DNA of 64,000 bases, taken from the NCBI RefSeq assembly GCF_001469025.1, contig NZ_LNIZ01000007.1, positions 39,633 to 103,632 of the forward strand, written 5' to 3'. The notes below the pieces were generated by a model, which saw only the letters and a program-made list of their open reading frames with translations, had not been told where the DNA came from and did no database searches. The stretch is from Trueperella bernardiae (GTDB lineage: Bacteria; Actinomycetota; Actinomycetes; Actinomycetales; Actinomycetaceae). Below are positions 27,475 through 37,823 of this stretch, piece by piece (position 1 is the first letter of the stretch; each line of letters opens with the position of its first letter). A program made the position numbers and the translations under genes.

Positions 27475-28125
27475 TTACTCGCGCCCCGGAAGCTCTAGGG
27501 TCGGTTCGTGCTCCAGCCCGCGCAGCCCGTTCCACATGAGGTTGACCAGGTGGGCGGCGAGGACCTCCTTCTCCGGCGCCTTGTCATTGGCCCAGATCTG
27601 GCCCATCGTGCCCACCGCGCCAGCCAGCATCTGGGCGTACAGCGGCGCCGTTTCCACGTCGAAGCCCAGGTGGTCGAAGTAGGCGGCCAGCAGCTCCGTG
27701 AGGTATTCGCCCATGTCGGACATGATCGTGGAGAACTGCGCGCCCGCAATCGCCTGCGGCGACTGGTGGACCAGCAGCCCGAAGCCATCCGGGTTGACCT
27801 CGATGTAGTCGAGCATCGCCAGGATCGAGCCTTCGAGCGCCTCGCGCGGGGCGAGTGCCGGGCGGACCTTTTCTTGTAGCAGCTCGTACAGTGCCGTGGT
27901 CTCCCGGTCCACGATCACTTGGTACAGGCCTTCCTTGCCGCCGAAGTGCTCGTAGATGACCGGCTTGGATACGCCGGCCGCGGTGGCAATCTCCTCCACT
28001 GACACGGCGTCAAAGCCGTGGGCGGCAAACAGATGGCGGCCGATGCCGATCAGCTGTTCGCGCCGTTGAATACGCGACATCCGTGAACGCTTTGGCCGAG
28101 GATCTGCGGTGGGCTCAGTTGTCAT
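27475..28125 (-). CDS. TetR-family transcriptional regulator
   Basis: A 216-residue regulator with an N-terminal helix-turn-helix: RREQLIGIGRHLFAAHGF, then VEEIATAAGVSKPVIYEHFGGKEGLY. The C-terminal ligand domain is of the TetR_C type found next to glmU/mfd in actinobacteria (the Rv1019 neighbourhood). It is transcribed toward the ABC exporter 87 bp away and may control it, which is inference from position. The promoter suggests a leaderless mRNA starting at the ATG. Confidence 0.93.
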   Translation of the reverse strand: MTTEPTADPRPKRSRMSRIQRREQLIGIGRHLFAAHGFDAVSVEEIATAAGVSKPVIYEHFGGKEGLYQVIVDRETTALYELLQEKVRPALAPREALEGSILAMLDYIEVNPDGFGLLVHQSPQAIAGAQFSTIMSDMGEYLTELLAAYFDHLGFDVETAPLYAQMLAGAVGTMGQIWANDKAPEKEVLAAHLVNLMWNGLRGLEHEPTLELPGRE

Positions 28126-28131
28126 GTTCCC

Positions 28132-28160
28132 ATTATCTCAAATGCCACCGACATTGCTAA
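28132..28160 (-). promoter_or_regulatory. Leaderless promoter of the tetR-type gene
   Basis: On the minus strand, -35 TTAGCA (28160-28155), a 17-nt spacer and -10 GATAAT (28137-28132) are followed by 6 nt and the ATG at 28125. Confidence 0.65.
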
Positions 28161-28217
28161 GACCACCCCGGCTTGATTGGAAAACACGGGGCGGAAACTG
28201 GCACAATGGTAGGGAAT

Positions 28218-28288
28218 TCCGCCATGGTGTAATGGCAGCACACGGGTCTTTGGAACCCTTTGTCTAGGTTCGAATCCTAGTGGCGGAG
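28218..28288 (+). tRNA. tRNA-Gln (anticodon TTG)
   Basis: A 71-nt cloverleaf: acceptor TCCGCCA/TGGCGGA, D arm GTGT/GCAC, anticodon loop CTTTGGA (anticodon TTG, reads CAA), T arm CTAGG-TTCGAAT-CCTAG and discriminator G. CCA is not encoded. The anticodon stem has one mismatch at its base (C27/T43). tRNA-Gln just upstream of glmU is the usual arrangement in actinobacteria. Confidence 0.93.
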
Positions 28289-28308
28289 CGCTGACCCCAG
28301 GAGGAATC

Positions 28309-29334
28309 ATGGCCGAACTCACCGCAGCGATCGTCCTTGCAGCTGGCAAGGGCACCCGCATCAAGTCCTCGATCCCCAAGGTGCTTCTACCGATGAACGG
28401 CCGCTCTTTGGTGGGGCATGCCAACGACGCCGTCGTCGGGGCTGGCGCCCAGCACATCGTTTTCGTGGTGCGCCACGAGCGCGAGCAGGTTGCCGCCCAC
28501 ATCTCCCAGATCAACCCGGGCGCCACGATTGTCGATCAGGACGACATCAAGGGCACCGGACGCGCCGCGTGGTGTGGACTCCAGGGCCTGCCGGCCAACC
28601 TCGAGGGTTCGGTGCTCATCATGGCGGGCGACTCGCCGATGTTCACCGCGGACACGCTCGCCGAGCTCGCCCGTGTTCACCGCGCAGGCTCCAACGCCGT
28701 CACCGTGCTTTCCACGGTGGTCGAGGACGCCACCGGCTACGGCCGCATCATGCGCGATGAAGCTGGGGGTGTGATCGGGATCGTCGAGCATAAGGACGCC
28801 ACGCCCGAACAGCTCAAGATTCGCGAGATCGGCACCTCCACCTACGTCTTCGACATCGCCTTCCTGCGCGAATCCCTCGACACGCTCGACACGAACAACT
28901 CCCAGGGGGAGATGTACCTGACCGACGTCGTCGCCCGGGCTCACCAGCTCGGCGCGGGCGTCGGTTCCTTCGTCCTGGAGGATTCCGTCCAGGCCGAGGG
29001 CGTCAACGACCTGGTCCAGCTCGCCACCCTGCGCGCGGAGAAGAACCGCCGCATTCAGGAAGCCTGGATGCGCACCGGCGTCCACATCGTCGACCCGGCC
29101 ACCACCCACGTCGACGTCGATGTCCGCCTCGAACCCGACTCGATCGTCCAGCCCGGCACCGTCCTGCGCGGGACCACGCGAGTGGCCGCATTCGCCGTCG
29201 TCGGTCCGAACACCGAACTTGACTCGGTGGACGTGGGGGAGAGGGCGGTTGTGGCCCACGCGGTCGTCGTCGGCACAAAGATCGCACCCGGCGAGGTAGT
29301 CTCGCCATTCAGCACGCGTAACACCAACAAGTAA
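28309..29334 (+). CDS. glmU: UDP-GlcNAc pyrophosphorylase, GlmU lacking most of its acetyltransferase domain
   Basis: The N-terminal domain is a normal GlmU uridyltransferase, making UDP-GlcNAc from GlcNAc-1-P and UTP for peptidoglycan: LAAGKGTRIKSSIPK at residues 10-24, then GDSPMF, and EHKDATPEQ. At 341 residues the protein is over 100 residues shorter than normal GlmU (about 450-490). The left-handed beta-helix starts (PDSIVQPGTVLRG, VGPNTEL) but ends after about three coils with SPFSTRNTNK. The acetyl-CoA site and the catalytic histidine region are absent. The stop is followed by unrelated sequence and prs, so there is no obvious split second half. GGAGGAATC precedes the ATG. Confidence 0.85.
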   Translation: MAELTAAIVLAAGKGTRIKSSIPKVLLPMNGRSLVGHANDAVVGAGAQHIVFVVRHEREQVAAHISQINPGATIVDQDDIKGTGRAAWCGLQGLPANLEGSVLIMAGDSPMFTADTLAELARVHRAGSNAVTVLSTVVEDATGYGRIMRDEAGGVIGIVEHKDATPEQLKIREIGTSTYVFDIAFLRESLDTLDTNNSQGEMYLTDVVARAHQLGAGVGSFVLEDSVQAEGVNDLVQLATLRAEKNRRIQEAWMRTGVHIVDPATTHVDVDVRLEPDSIVQPGTVLRGTTRVAAFAVVGPNTELDSVDVGERAVVAHAVVVGTKIAPGEVVSPFSTRNTNK

Positions 29335-29422
29335 GAAGGGCCCACCGGGCCCCACTGACGCGGGGTAGGGTGGGAAGTATCACTCAGGCACCGCGGACGC
29401 GGCCGAAGAAAAGGGAAGTGGA

Positions 29423-30406
29423 ATGACGGGAATTCACGCCAGCGGCGCGAAGCATCTGGTTCTGGCGAGCGGGCGCGCTCACCCCGAGCTGGCGAAGGCG
29501 GTGGCTGACGAACTCGGAATCGACCTCCTGCCCGTCACCGCCTACGATTTCGCAAACTCCGAAATCTACGTGCGATTCGACGAATCGCTGCGCGGCTCGG
29601 ACGTGTTCGTCCTCCAGTCCATCACGGTCCCGGTCAACAAGTGGATCATGGAGACCCTCATTATGGTCGACGCCGCAAAGCGAGCCTCGGCCAAGCGCAT
29701 CACGGTGGTCGTGCCCTCTTACCCCTACGCCCGCCAGGACAAGAAGCACAAGGGCCGCGAGCCGATCTCGGCCCGTCTCATGGCGGACCTGTTCAAGACG
29801 GCCGGCGCGGACCGCATCATGTCGGTGGACCTACACGCCGCCCAGTCCCAGGGCTTCTTCGACGGGCCGGTGGACCACCTGTGGGCCATGCCCACGCTGG
29901 TGAACTACGTGCGCACCCGCATCGAGCCGCACGAGTCCGTCATCGTCTCTCCTGACGCCGGGCGCATCAAGGTTGCCGAGCAGTGGGGCGAGCGCCTCGG
30001 CGGCGTCCCGCTCGCCTTCGTGCACAAGACCCGCGACATCACCCGCCCCAACCAGGCCACCGCGAACCGCGTGGTGGGTGACGTGGTGGGCCGCACCGCC
30101 GTCATCGTGGACGACCTCATTGACACCGCCGGCACCATCGCGGGGGCCGTGCGCGTGGTACTCGAGGCCGGCGCTAAGGACGTCATCATCGCCGCCACCC
30201 ACGGCGTGCTCTCCGACCCGGCCGCCCAGCGCCTGGCGGACTGCGGCGTGCGCGAGGTGATCCTCACCGACACGCTACCCATCCCCGTGGAGAAGCGCTT
30301 CCCACAGCTGACCATCCTGCCGATCGCGCCGGTCCTGGCCCGCGCCATCCAGGAGGTCTTCAACGACGGTTCGGTCACCAGTCTGTTTGACGGCGCTCAC
30401 GCCTAG
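29423..30406 (+). CDS. prs: Ribose-phosphate pyrophosphokinase (PRPP synthetase)
   Basis: A 327-residue enzyme that makes PRPP from ribose-5-phosphate and ATP for nucleotide, histidine and tryptophan synthesis. It shows VPSYPYARQDKKHKGREPIS, the PRPP-synthase signature DLHAAQSQGFFDGPVDH, and the PRPP-binding loop VDDLIDTAGTI. It is full length. GGAAGTGGA precedes ATG 29423. glmU-prs is a conserved pair (Rv1018c-Rv1017c). Confidence 0.97.
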   Translation: MTGIHASGAKHLVLASGRAHPELAKAVADELGIDLLPVTAYDFANSEIYVRFDESLRGSDVFVLQSITVPVNKWIMETLIMVDAAKRASAKRITVVVPSYPYARQDKKHKGREPISARLMADLFKTAGADRIMSVDLHAAQSQGFFDGPVDHLWAMPTLVNYVRTRIEPHESVIVSPDAGRIKVAEQWGERLGGVPLAFVHKTRDITRPNQATANRVVGDVVGRTAVIVDDLIDTAGTIAGAVRVVLEAGAKDVIIAATHGVLSDPAAQRLADCGVREVILTDTLPIPVEKRFPQLTILPIAPVLARAIQEVFNDGSVTSLFDGAHA

Positions 30407-30642
30407 CGTGGGACGCGGGCGGGTGCTCGGCGCAAGTCTGGTGTTGGGCGCGGGCGGCGTCGTGCGCTGTGAAATTCCCCCACCTGTTTCCGGAATCGGC
30501 AAGGCGGACGGTAGGATAATGGGGTTGCCTCGGCGAGGGAAGCGCGTGCTTCCGTTATCGACGCGGTGTCTATGCCTGGCGTAGCCTCCGTATCGGGGCC
30601 ATCCGCTCACAGCGCGTGAGCCTAGTAGAACAGGAGATAGAC

Positions 30643-31260
30643 ATGGAAAAGCAGATTCTTCAGATCGCCGAGCGTACTGAGTTCGGTAAGGGCGCGTCGC
30701 GCCGCATCCGCCGGGAGGGCGGCCTGCCCGTCGTCGTCTACGGCCACGGCGCTGAGCCCAAGCACTACGTTGTCGACTACCACGACGCGTTCCTCATGGT
30801 CCGCGGCAACCCCAACGCGCTGCTCACCCTCAAGTCAGACGACGTCGAGCAACTGGTCATGGTCAAGGACGTGCAGCGCAACCCGCTCACCCGCAACATC
30901 GAGCACCTCGATCTGCTGCGCGTGAAGGCCGGCGAGAAGGTGGCCGTTGAAGTTCCGGTCGTCGTTGAGGGCGAGCCCATGGGCGACGCGATCGCAACCA
31001 TCGAGCTTATGGTCCTGCCGGTCGAGGTCCCGGTCCAGGAGATCCCCGAGGCGATTGTCATTGACGTCGAGGGCGTGGAAGATGGCACCAACATCACCAT
31101 CGCCGACGTGAAGTTCCCGACCGACGTCACCACCGACCTGCCGGAGGACGAGGTCGTGGTGGTTGTGGCCGTTCCGCAGGTTGAGGCGCTGCCCGAGGCC
31201 GAGGAAGGCGACGCCGCCGAGGCTCCGGCTGAGGAGGCTCCGGCCGAGGACGCCGAGTAA
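30643..31260 (+). CDS. rplY: Ribosomal protein L25/TL5 (general stress protein Ctc type)
   Basis: A 205-residue 5S-rRNA-binding protein of the large subunit. The N-terminal L25 domain (RRIRREGGLPVVVYGHG, DVQRNPLTRNIEHLDLLRV) is followed by the TL5-type C-terminal beta domain and an acidic alanine-rich tail (EEAPAEDAE). ATG 30643 is chosen because AGGAGATAG precedes it; a frame starting at 30616 has no ribosome site. A leader of more than 200 nt with a GGAAGC/GCTTCC hairpin separates it from prs, so it probably has its own promoter. Confidence 0.93.
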   Translation: MEKQILQIAERTEFGKGASRRIRREGGLPVVVYGHGAEPKHYVVDYHDAFLMVRGNPNALLTLKSDDVEQLVMVKDVQRNPLTRNIEHLDLLRVKAGEKVAVEVPVVVEGEPMGDAIATIELMVLPVEVPVQEIPEAIVIDVEGVEDGTNITIADVKFPTDVTTDLPEDEVVVVVAVPQVEALPEAEEGDAAEAPAEEAPAEDAE

Positions 31261-31287
31261 GCAAGGCGCACATCAGCCAATCTTGCG

Positions 31288-31318
31288 CAGGGCTCGCCCG
31301 TGGGGCGAGCCCTGCCCC
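31288..31318 (+). terminator. Rho-independent terminator of rplY
   Basis: A perfect 12-bp stem (31288-31299 with 31303-31314) has a 3-nt loop and is followed by CCCCATTTTC, 28 nt after the rplY stop. Confidence 0.8.
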
Positions 31319-31329
31319 ATTTTCTGGCT

Positions 31330-31366
31330 GCTTTCTGGCAGTGCACAAGCGGCTTTCTGGCAGTGC
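31330..31366. repeat. 15-bp direct repeat upstream of pth
   Basis: GCTTTCTGGCAGTGC occurs at 31330-31344 and 31352-31366, with a partial third copy (TTTCTGG) at 31321-31327. The 22-nt spacing is about two helical turns. It lies in the pth promoter region. Confidence 0.6.
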
Positions 31367-31424
31367 GCCGGCCGTCCGATAGATCGGGGGCGGGCATCGT
31401 TGGTAAAGTTTCGGTGGAGGGAAA

Positions 31425-32009
31425 ATGTTTGCAGTCATTGGCCTAGGCAACCCGGGGCCCAAGTATGAAGCCACGCGCCACAACATCGGCCAGCACGTGA
31501 TCCACGAGCTGGCTCGCAGGGCGGGTTCGTCGCTGTCGATGCACAAGCAGTCGAACACGCGGGCGGCGTCGGTACGGATCGGCATCGGCCCTGGTCAGCC
31601 GGGGGAGCCGGTGGTGCTCGGCGTGTCTAACGGCTACATGAACACCTCGGGCGGGCCGGTCAGCTCGCTGCTCAAGTACTACAAGGTGGCCCCGGAGGAC
31701 CTGATCGTTGTTCACGACGAGCTTGACCTGCCCTTCGGCCAGCTCAAACTCAAGCGCGGCGGTGGGTCTGGCGGCCACAATGGCCTCAAGTCGATCACGC
31801 AGTCGCTCGGCACGCAGGACTACATCCGCCTCCGTTTCGGCGTGGGCCGCCCGCCGGGCCGCCAGGATCCGGCCGACTTCGTGCTCTCCCCCTTCTCCTC
31901 GAAGGAGGACAAGGAGGTCGACCTGCTCATTGCGCTCGCGGCCGACGCTGTCGAAGACGTCCTCCTCCTTGGCCTGGACAAGGCCACCATGCGCCTTCAC
32001 ACCAAGTAA
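31425..32009 (+). CDS. pth: Peptidyl-tRNA hydrolase
   Basis: A 194-residue esterase that recycles peptidyl-tRNA dropped from ribosomes. The N-terminus GLGNPGPKYEATRHNIG holds the catalytic histidine, GYMNTSG the conserved asparagine, VVHDELDLPFG the aspartate and RGGGSGGHNGLKS the glycine-rich loop. Full length. GGAGGGAAA precedes ATG 31425; mfd follows after 21 nt, so they are probably one operon. Confidence 0.96.
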   Translation: MFAVIGLGNPGPKYEATRHNIGQHVIHELARRAGSSLSMHKQSNTRAASVRIGIGPGQPGEPVVLGVSNGYMNTSGGPVSSLLKYYKVAPEDLIVVHDELDLPFGQLKLKRGGGSGGHNGLKSITQSLGTQDYIRLRFGVGRPPGRQDPADFVLSPFSSKEDKEVDLLIALAADAVEDVLLLGLDKATMRLHTK

Positions 32010-32030
32010 CCCGGTAGCTTTAAGGACCTC

Positions 32031-35000
32031 ATGGATCTGCGCCCCGTTCTTTCAGTCCTCGCCGACCAGGACACGCTGTCCTCGCGCGCGAACTCCCGCT
32101 TCGCCGACTTCGGTATGCCGCGTGGCGCCTTCGCCCCAGCGATCGCTGAGCTCCTGGCCTCGGGGGACGGTCGGCTACAGGTGGCGGTGACGGCGTCGGG
32201 ACGCGAAGCCGAGGACCTGCGCGACGCCCTGCGCGCCTACGTCCCGGCAGAGAAGATGGCGATTTTCCCCGCATGGGAAACCCTCCCGCACGAGCGCCTT
32301 TCGCCCCGCTCGGACACGGTGGCCGAGCGCCTGACCACCCTGCGCCGCCTTGCTCACCCCGAAGACTTCCCCGAGCTGCGCGTGCTACTCGTGCCGATCC
32401 GTGCCTTCCTCCAGCCGATCGCGGCTGGGCTGGGCGAACTGGCGCCGGTGCGGCTGGCCGTGGGCGACGTCGTCGACTTCGATGACCTGCAAGAACGCCT
32501 GGTCGCTACCGCCTACGAGCGGGTGGACATGATCGAGGCGCGCGGGCAGTTCGCCGTGCGCGGCGGGATCATCGACGTCTTTCCGCCCACCTCCGACTCC
32601 CCGTTGCGAGTCGAATTCTTCGGCGATGAGGTGGACGAGATCCGCTCCTTCGCCGTAGCCGACCAGCGTTCACTGGACGACGTCGGGCACCTGTACGCCC
32701 CGCCGTGCCGGGAAATGCTGCTCAACGACGACGTTCGCTCGCGTGCCGCCCAGGCCCTCACGGAGCTGCCGGGCGCGGTGGACATGCTCGACAGGATCGC
32801 GAACGGGATCGCGGTGGAGGGCATGGAGTCGCTACAGCCGGTGCTGGTGGAGCAGATGCACCCGTTCGTCGACGAGCTGCCCGCCACCGCGCGGATCATC
32901 ATGATTGAGCCGGAGCGGATCGAGGCCCGCGCGCAGTCCCTTCAGGAGACCACGGAGGAGTTCCTGGCGGCGGCGTGGTCCTCGGCGGCGGCCGGCGGCG
33001 AGATCCCGATCTCGGTATCGAAGGCGTCCTTCCTTGAGATCCCGGACGTGCGCGCCCATGCGCGCGAGCTCGGCCTGGGCTGGTGGAGGCTCGGCGGGTT
33101 CGCAGGCGAGGACACCGTTCAGCTGCCCCTGCGCGAGCCACGCAACTTCGCCGGCGACGTCGACGCCGCCCTTCGCGAGCTCGGCCACAAGGCCCGCCAG
33201 CAGTGGCGGATCGTTGTGGCGGTCGAGGGCGCGGGTTTGGGGCGCCGCCTGGTCGAACAGCTTTCCGACGCCGACGTGCCCGCCCGCTTCTCCGAGGACC
33301 TGGGCGAGGTGCGGCCCGGGGTCGTCGAGATCGTTACCGCGCCCGTCCAGTCCGGGTTCATCGCCGACGCCGAAAAGTTCGCCCTGCTGGGTGCGAGTGA
33401 GCTCATCGGGCGCAAGCGCTCGAGGTCGGCCCAACAGCGGCAGATGCCGAAGCGGCGCAAGAACGCTGTCGACCCTCTGCAGCTCAAGCCGGGCGACTAC
33501 GTGGTGCACGCGCGCCACGGCGTCGCGCAATTCGTCCAGCTCGCCAAGCGCAAACTGGGCGGGCCGAACGGGACACAGCGCGAATACGTGGTGCTTGAAT
33601 ACGCGCCGTCCAAGCGCGGGCAGGCACGCGACCAGCTGTGGGTGCCTACCGACCAGCTCGACCAGATCTCGAAGTACGCCGGCGGCGACGCGCCCACCCT
33701 CAACAAGATGGGCGGGGCTGACTGGGAAAAGACGAAGTCAAAGGCGCGGGCCGCGGTCAAGCAGATCGCGAAGGAGCTCGTGCGGCTCTACGCCCAGCGA
33801 CGGGCCACCAAAGGCCACGCCTTCGCCCCCGACACCCCGTGGCAACACGAGCTGGAGGACGCCTTCGAATTTGTGGAGACGCCGGACCAGCTCTCCACCA
33901 TCGAAGAGGTCAAGCGCGACATGGAGGCACCCGAGCCGATGGACCGCCTCATCTCCGGCGACGTCGGCTACGGCAAGACCGAGATCGCCGTCCGGGCCGC
34001 GTTCAAGGCCGTGCAGGACGGTAAGCAGGTGGCGGTCCTCGCGCCCACCACCCTGCTTGTGCAGCAGCACCTCGAGACCTTCCAGGAGCGCTACGCCGGA
34101 TTTCCCGTCAAAGTGGCGGGCCTGTCACGTTTCCAGACGGACAAGGAGTCGGAGGACGTCAAGGACGGGGTGCGACGCGGGGAGATCGACGTCGTGATCG
34201 GAACCCACCGCCTCATCACCGGCGACGTGCGGTTCAAAGACCTGGGGCTCGTGATCATCGACGAGGAGCAGCGCTTCGGTGTCGAGCACAAGGAGACCCT
34301 CAAGCAGATGTACCCCACGGTGGACGTGCTGTCGATGTCGGCCACCCCGATCCCGCGTACGCTCGAAATGGCGGTGACGGGGCTGAGGCAGATGTCCACG
34401 CTTGCCACCCCGCCCGAGGAGCGCCACCCCATTCTCACGTATGTGGGCGCGCACGAGGACCAGCAGATCGCGGCGGCCATCAAACGCGAGCTCCTGCGCG
34501 ACGGGCAGGTCTTCTACGTCCACAACCGTACCGAATCCATCAACCGGGTGGCGACCCACCTGTCCGAACTGGTGCCCGACGCGCGGATCGGCGTCGCGCA
34601 CGGAAAAATGAGCGAGAACCAACTCGAGGCCGTGATCCAAGAGTTTTGGGACAAGGACATCGACGTGCTCGTGTGTACCACGATCGTGGAAACCGGGCTC
34701 GACATCTCGAACGCCAACACGCTGATCGTGGAAAATGCCCACAAGCTCGGGCTTTCGCAGCTCCACCAGTTGCGCGGGCGTGTGGGGCGCGGGCGCGAGC
34801 GCGCATACGCCTACTTCCTCTACCCGCGAGACGGGTCCATGACCGAGACCGCGATCGAGCGGCTGCGCACCATCGCCGCTCACACCGAGCTCGGCGCCGG
34901 CTTCCAGGTGGCGCTCAAGGACCTGGAGATCCGCGGCGCCGGCAACCTGCTGGGCGGGGAGCAGTCCGGACACATCGCCGGGGTTGGCTTTGACCTGTAC

Positions 35001-35546
35001 ATCCGCATGGTTTCCGAGGCCGTGGCGGGGATGACCGGGCGCGACACCCGCACCGAGGCAGAGAAGGCCGCCGAAACCCGCATCGAGTTGCCGGTGGACG
35101 CCTACGTGCCCGAATCGTGGGTGACGTCCGAGCGGCTGCGGCTGGAGATCTACACGAAGATCGCCGCGTCGACGACCGAGGCGCAACGGGCCGACATCCA
35201 CCAGGAACTCGTGGACCGGTACGGCTCCGTGCCCGTGGAGGTGGAGCGGCTCTTCACGCTGGCCCAGCTGAGGGAGAAGGTGCGGTCCGTGGGGATCGAG
35301 GAGATCGTCATGCAGGGCAATAACGTGCGCTTCGCGCCCGTGGTGATACCCGATTCGCGCCACGCGCGGCTGCGCCGTCTCTACCCGAAGGCGATCGCCA
35401 AGCCCGCCATCCGGACGCTACTTGTGCCCCTGCCCGTGGAGAACGAGCGGCGGCTTGGCGCGGCAAAGGTCATCGAGGGCGACGCCGTGGTGCAATTCGT
35501 GGAGCAGGTGGTCGACTCGGTGATGCTGGCGAGCATCGGCAGTTAG
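32031..35546 (+). CDS. mfd: Transcription-repair coupling factor Mfd
   Basis: A 1171-residue translocase that removes RNA polymerase stalled at DNA damage and recruits UvrA. The N-terminal UvrB-like module (AIFPAWETLPHERLSPR) is followed by the RNA polymerase-interaction domain near residue 490 (GDYVVHARHGVAQF). The motor has Walker A SGDVGYGKTE (about 643) and DEEQRFG, and the HQLRGRVGRGRERAYAYFLY motif. A C-terminal autoinhibitory domain follows. It is complete, with no frameshift. Confidence 0.97.
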   Translation: MDLRPVLSVLADQDTLSSRANSRFADFGMPRGAFAPAIAELLASGDGRLQVAVTASGREAEDLRDALRAYVPAEKMAIFPAWETLPHERLSPRSDTVAERLTTLRRLAHPEDFPELRVLLVPIRAFLQPIAAGLGELAPVRLAVGDVVDFDDLQERLVATAYERVDMIEARGQFAVRGGIIDVFPPTSDSPLRVEFFGDEVDEIRSFAVADQRSLDDVGHLYAPPCREMLLNDDVRSRAAQALTELPGAVDMLDRIANGIAVEGMESLQPVLVEQMHPFVDELPATARIIMIEPERIEARAQSLQETTEEFLAAAWSSAAAGGEIPISVSKASFLEIPDVRAHARELGLGWWRLGGFAGEDTVQLPLREPRNFAGDVDAALRELGHKARQQWRIVVAVEGAGLGRRLVEQLSDADVPARFSEDLGEVRPGVVEIVTAPVQSGFIADAEKFALLGASELIGRKRSRSAQQRQMPKRRKNAVDPLQLKPGDYVVHARHGVAQFVQLAKRKLGGPNGTQREYVVLEYAPSKRGQARDQLWVPTDQLDQISKYAGGDAPTLNKMGGADWEKTKSKARAAVKQIAKELVRLYAQRRATKGHAFAPDTPWQHELEDAFEFVETPDQLSTIEEVKRDMEAPEPMDRLISGDVGYGKTEIAVRAAFKAVQDGKQVAVLAPTTLLVQQHLETFQERYAGFPVKVAGLSRFQTDKESEDVKDGVRRGEIDVVIGTHRLITGDVRFKDLGLVIIDEEQRFGVEHKETLKQMYPTVDVLSMSATPIPRTLEMAVTGLRQMSTLATPPEERHPILTYVGAHEDQQIAAAIKRELLRDGQVFYVHNRTESINRVATHLSELVPDARIGVAHGKMSENQLEAVIQEFWDKDIDVLVCTTIVETGLDISNANTLIVENAHKLGLSQLHQLRGRVGRGRERAYAYFLYPRDGSMTETAIERLRTIAAHTELGAGFQVALKDLEIRGAGNLLGGEQSGHIAGVGFDLYIRMVSEAVAGMTGRDTRTEAEKAAETRIELPVDAYVPESWVTSERLRLEIYTKIAASTTEAQRADIHQELVDRYGSVPVEVERLFTLAQLREKVRSVGIEEIVMQGNNVRFAPVVIPDSRHARLRRLYPKAIAKPAIRTLLVPLPVENERRLGAAKVIEGDAVVQFVEQVVDSVMLASIGS

Positions 35547-35660
35547 GCCGGGCGCGGGGCGGCAGTGGGGCCGGCTGGCGTGGGGTGCGGGGCCTGGCTG
35601 CATGGGGCCGGGTTGTCAGGCGCCGCCACCGGAAACCCTGCGAGGGTTCTTGTCTGGCTG

Positions 35661-35795
35661 TCAGCTTGTAGGGTGCTCTTCCTCAATGGTGTGGTCGAGC
35701 AACCACCGGGTGATGTATTGGAGGTCGGCTCACTTCGCGACCGTCAGGCCGAACTCGATGAGCTCGTCATTTGTTGCCGTCAGGGTGATGCCCTC
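35661..35795 (-). pseudogene. Relic of a Doc-type (Fic family) toxin gene, C-terminal end only
   Basis: Overlapping the 3' end of the phd-type gene, in another frame, the minus strand encodes EGITLTATNDELIEFGLTVAK, then an in-frame TGA (35732-35730), then ADLQYITRWLLDHTI and a stop at 35661. This matches the C-terminal pattern of Doc/death-on-curing proteins as I know them (L-x-A-x-DDEL-x-E-x-x-L-x-VA, then an IxxWL helix). The Fic core with its HPFxxGNKR motif is missing, so about 100 codons between antitoxin and this fragment appear deleted, and one codon has become a stop. The toxin cannot be made. The identity rests on pattern recognition of about 43 codons. Confidence 0.6.
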
Positions 35796-36061
35796 CAGAG
35801 TTCTGTCAGAGCACGGTTGTACCGGTCGGCAAACTGCTTTGCCATGTGCATGACGAGCTCATCCGGGACATCCTCGGCAACCTCAGGTTGAGCCTGGTCT
35901 GCCTGGTAGGCCTCGGCGTCGTCGAACTTCATCAAGATGAAATGGGGTTTGTTGTTCTTGAGGATCACCACTTGCCCCTTGATGTCGGTCAGTCTGGCGA
36001 CCTTGGAAAAGTTCTGGTTCGCGTCGCGCATGGAGACTAGAGCGTCGCTATCGATCAGCAT
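35780..36061 (-). CDS. Phd/YefM-family antitoxin, orphan
   Basis: A 93-residue antitoxin of the Phd/YefM type. The N-terminal dimeric DNA-binding fold shows MRDANQNFSKVARLTDIKGQVVILKNNKP cut here by its typical turns, and the C-terminal toxin-binding segment ends RYNRALTELWRASP. GAGGTGG precedes ATG 36061, and TACTAT-like promoter sequence lies further upstream. In intact loci a toxin gene overlaps the stop; here only a decayed Doc fragment remains. The antitoxin may persist as an autorepressor or protect against an incoming Doc. Confidence 0.82.
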   Translation of the reverse strand: MLIDSDALVSMRDANQNFSKVARLTDIKGQVVILKNNKPHFILMKFDDAEAYQADQAQPEVAEDVPDELVMHMAKQFADRYNRALTELWRASP

Positions 36062-37680
<1,619 letters not shown>

Positions 37681-37692
37681 GTTCATAGCCTG

Positions 37693-37735
37693 AAAAAGGG
37701 GTCCGGGGTTGGGAAACCGACCCCGGGCCCCTTTT
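37693..37735 (+). terminator. Rho-independent terminator of eno
   Basis: A near-perfect stem of about 19 bp with a GAAA-type loop, flanked by AAAAA and TTTT, starts 13 nt after the eno stop. Confidence 0.92.
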
Positions 37736-37823
37736 GTTGCGCCGGCGTGCTGAGACGCGCCTGACTGTGGCGCGCCCATCGGCCTTTCCCGGTTGACGAC
37801 GGACGGGCCCTAGACTGGGAGCC

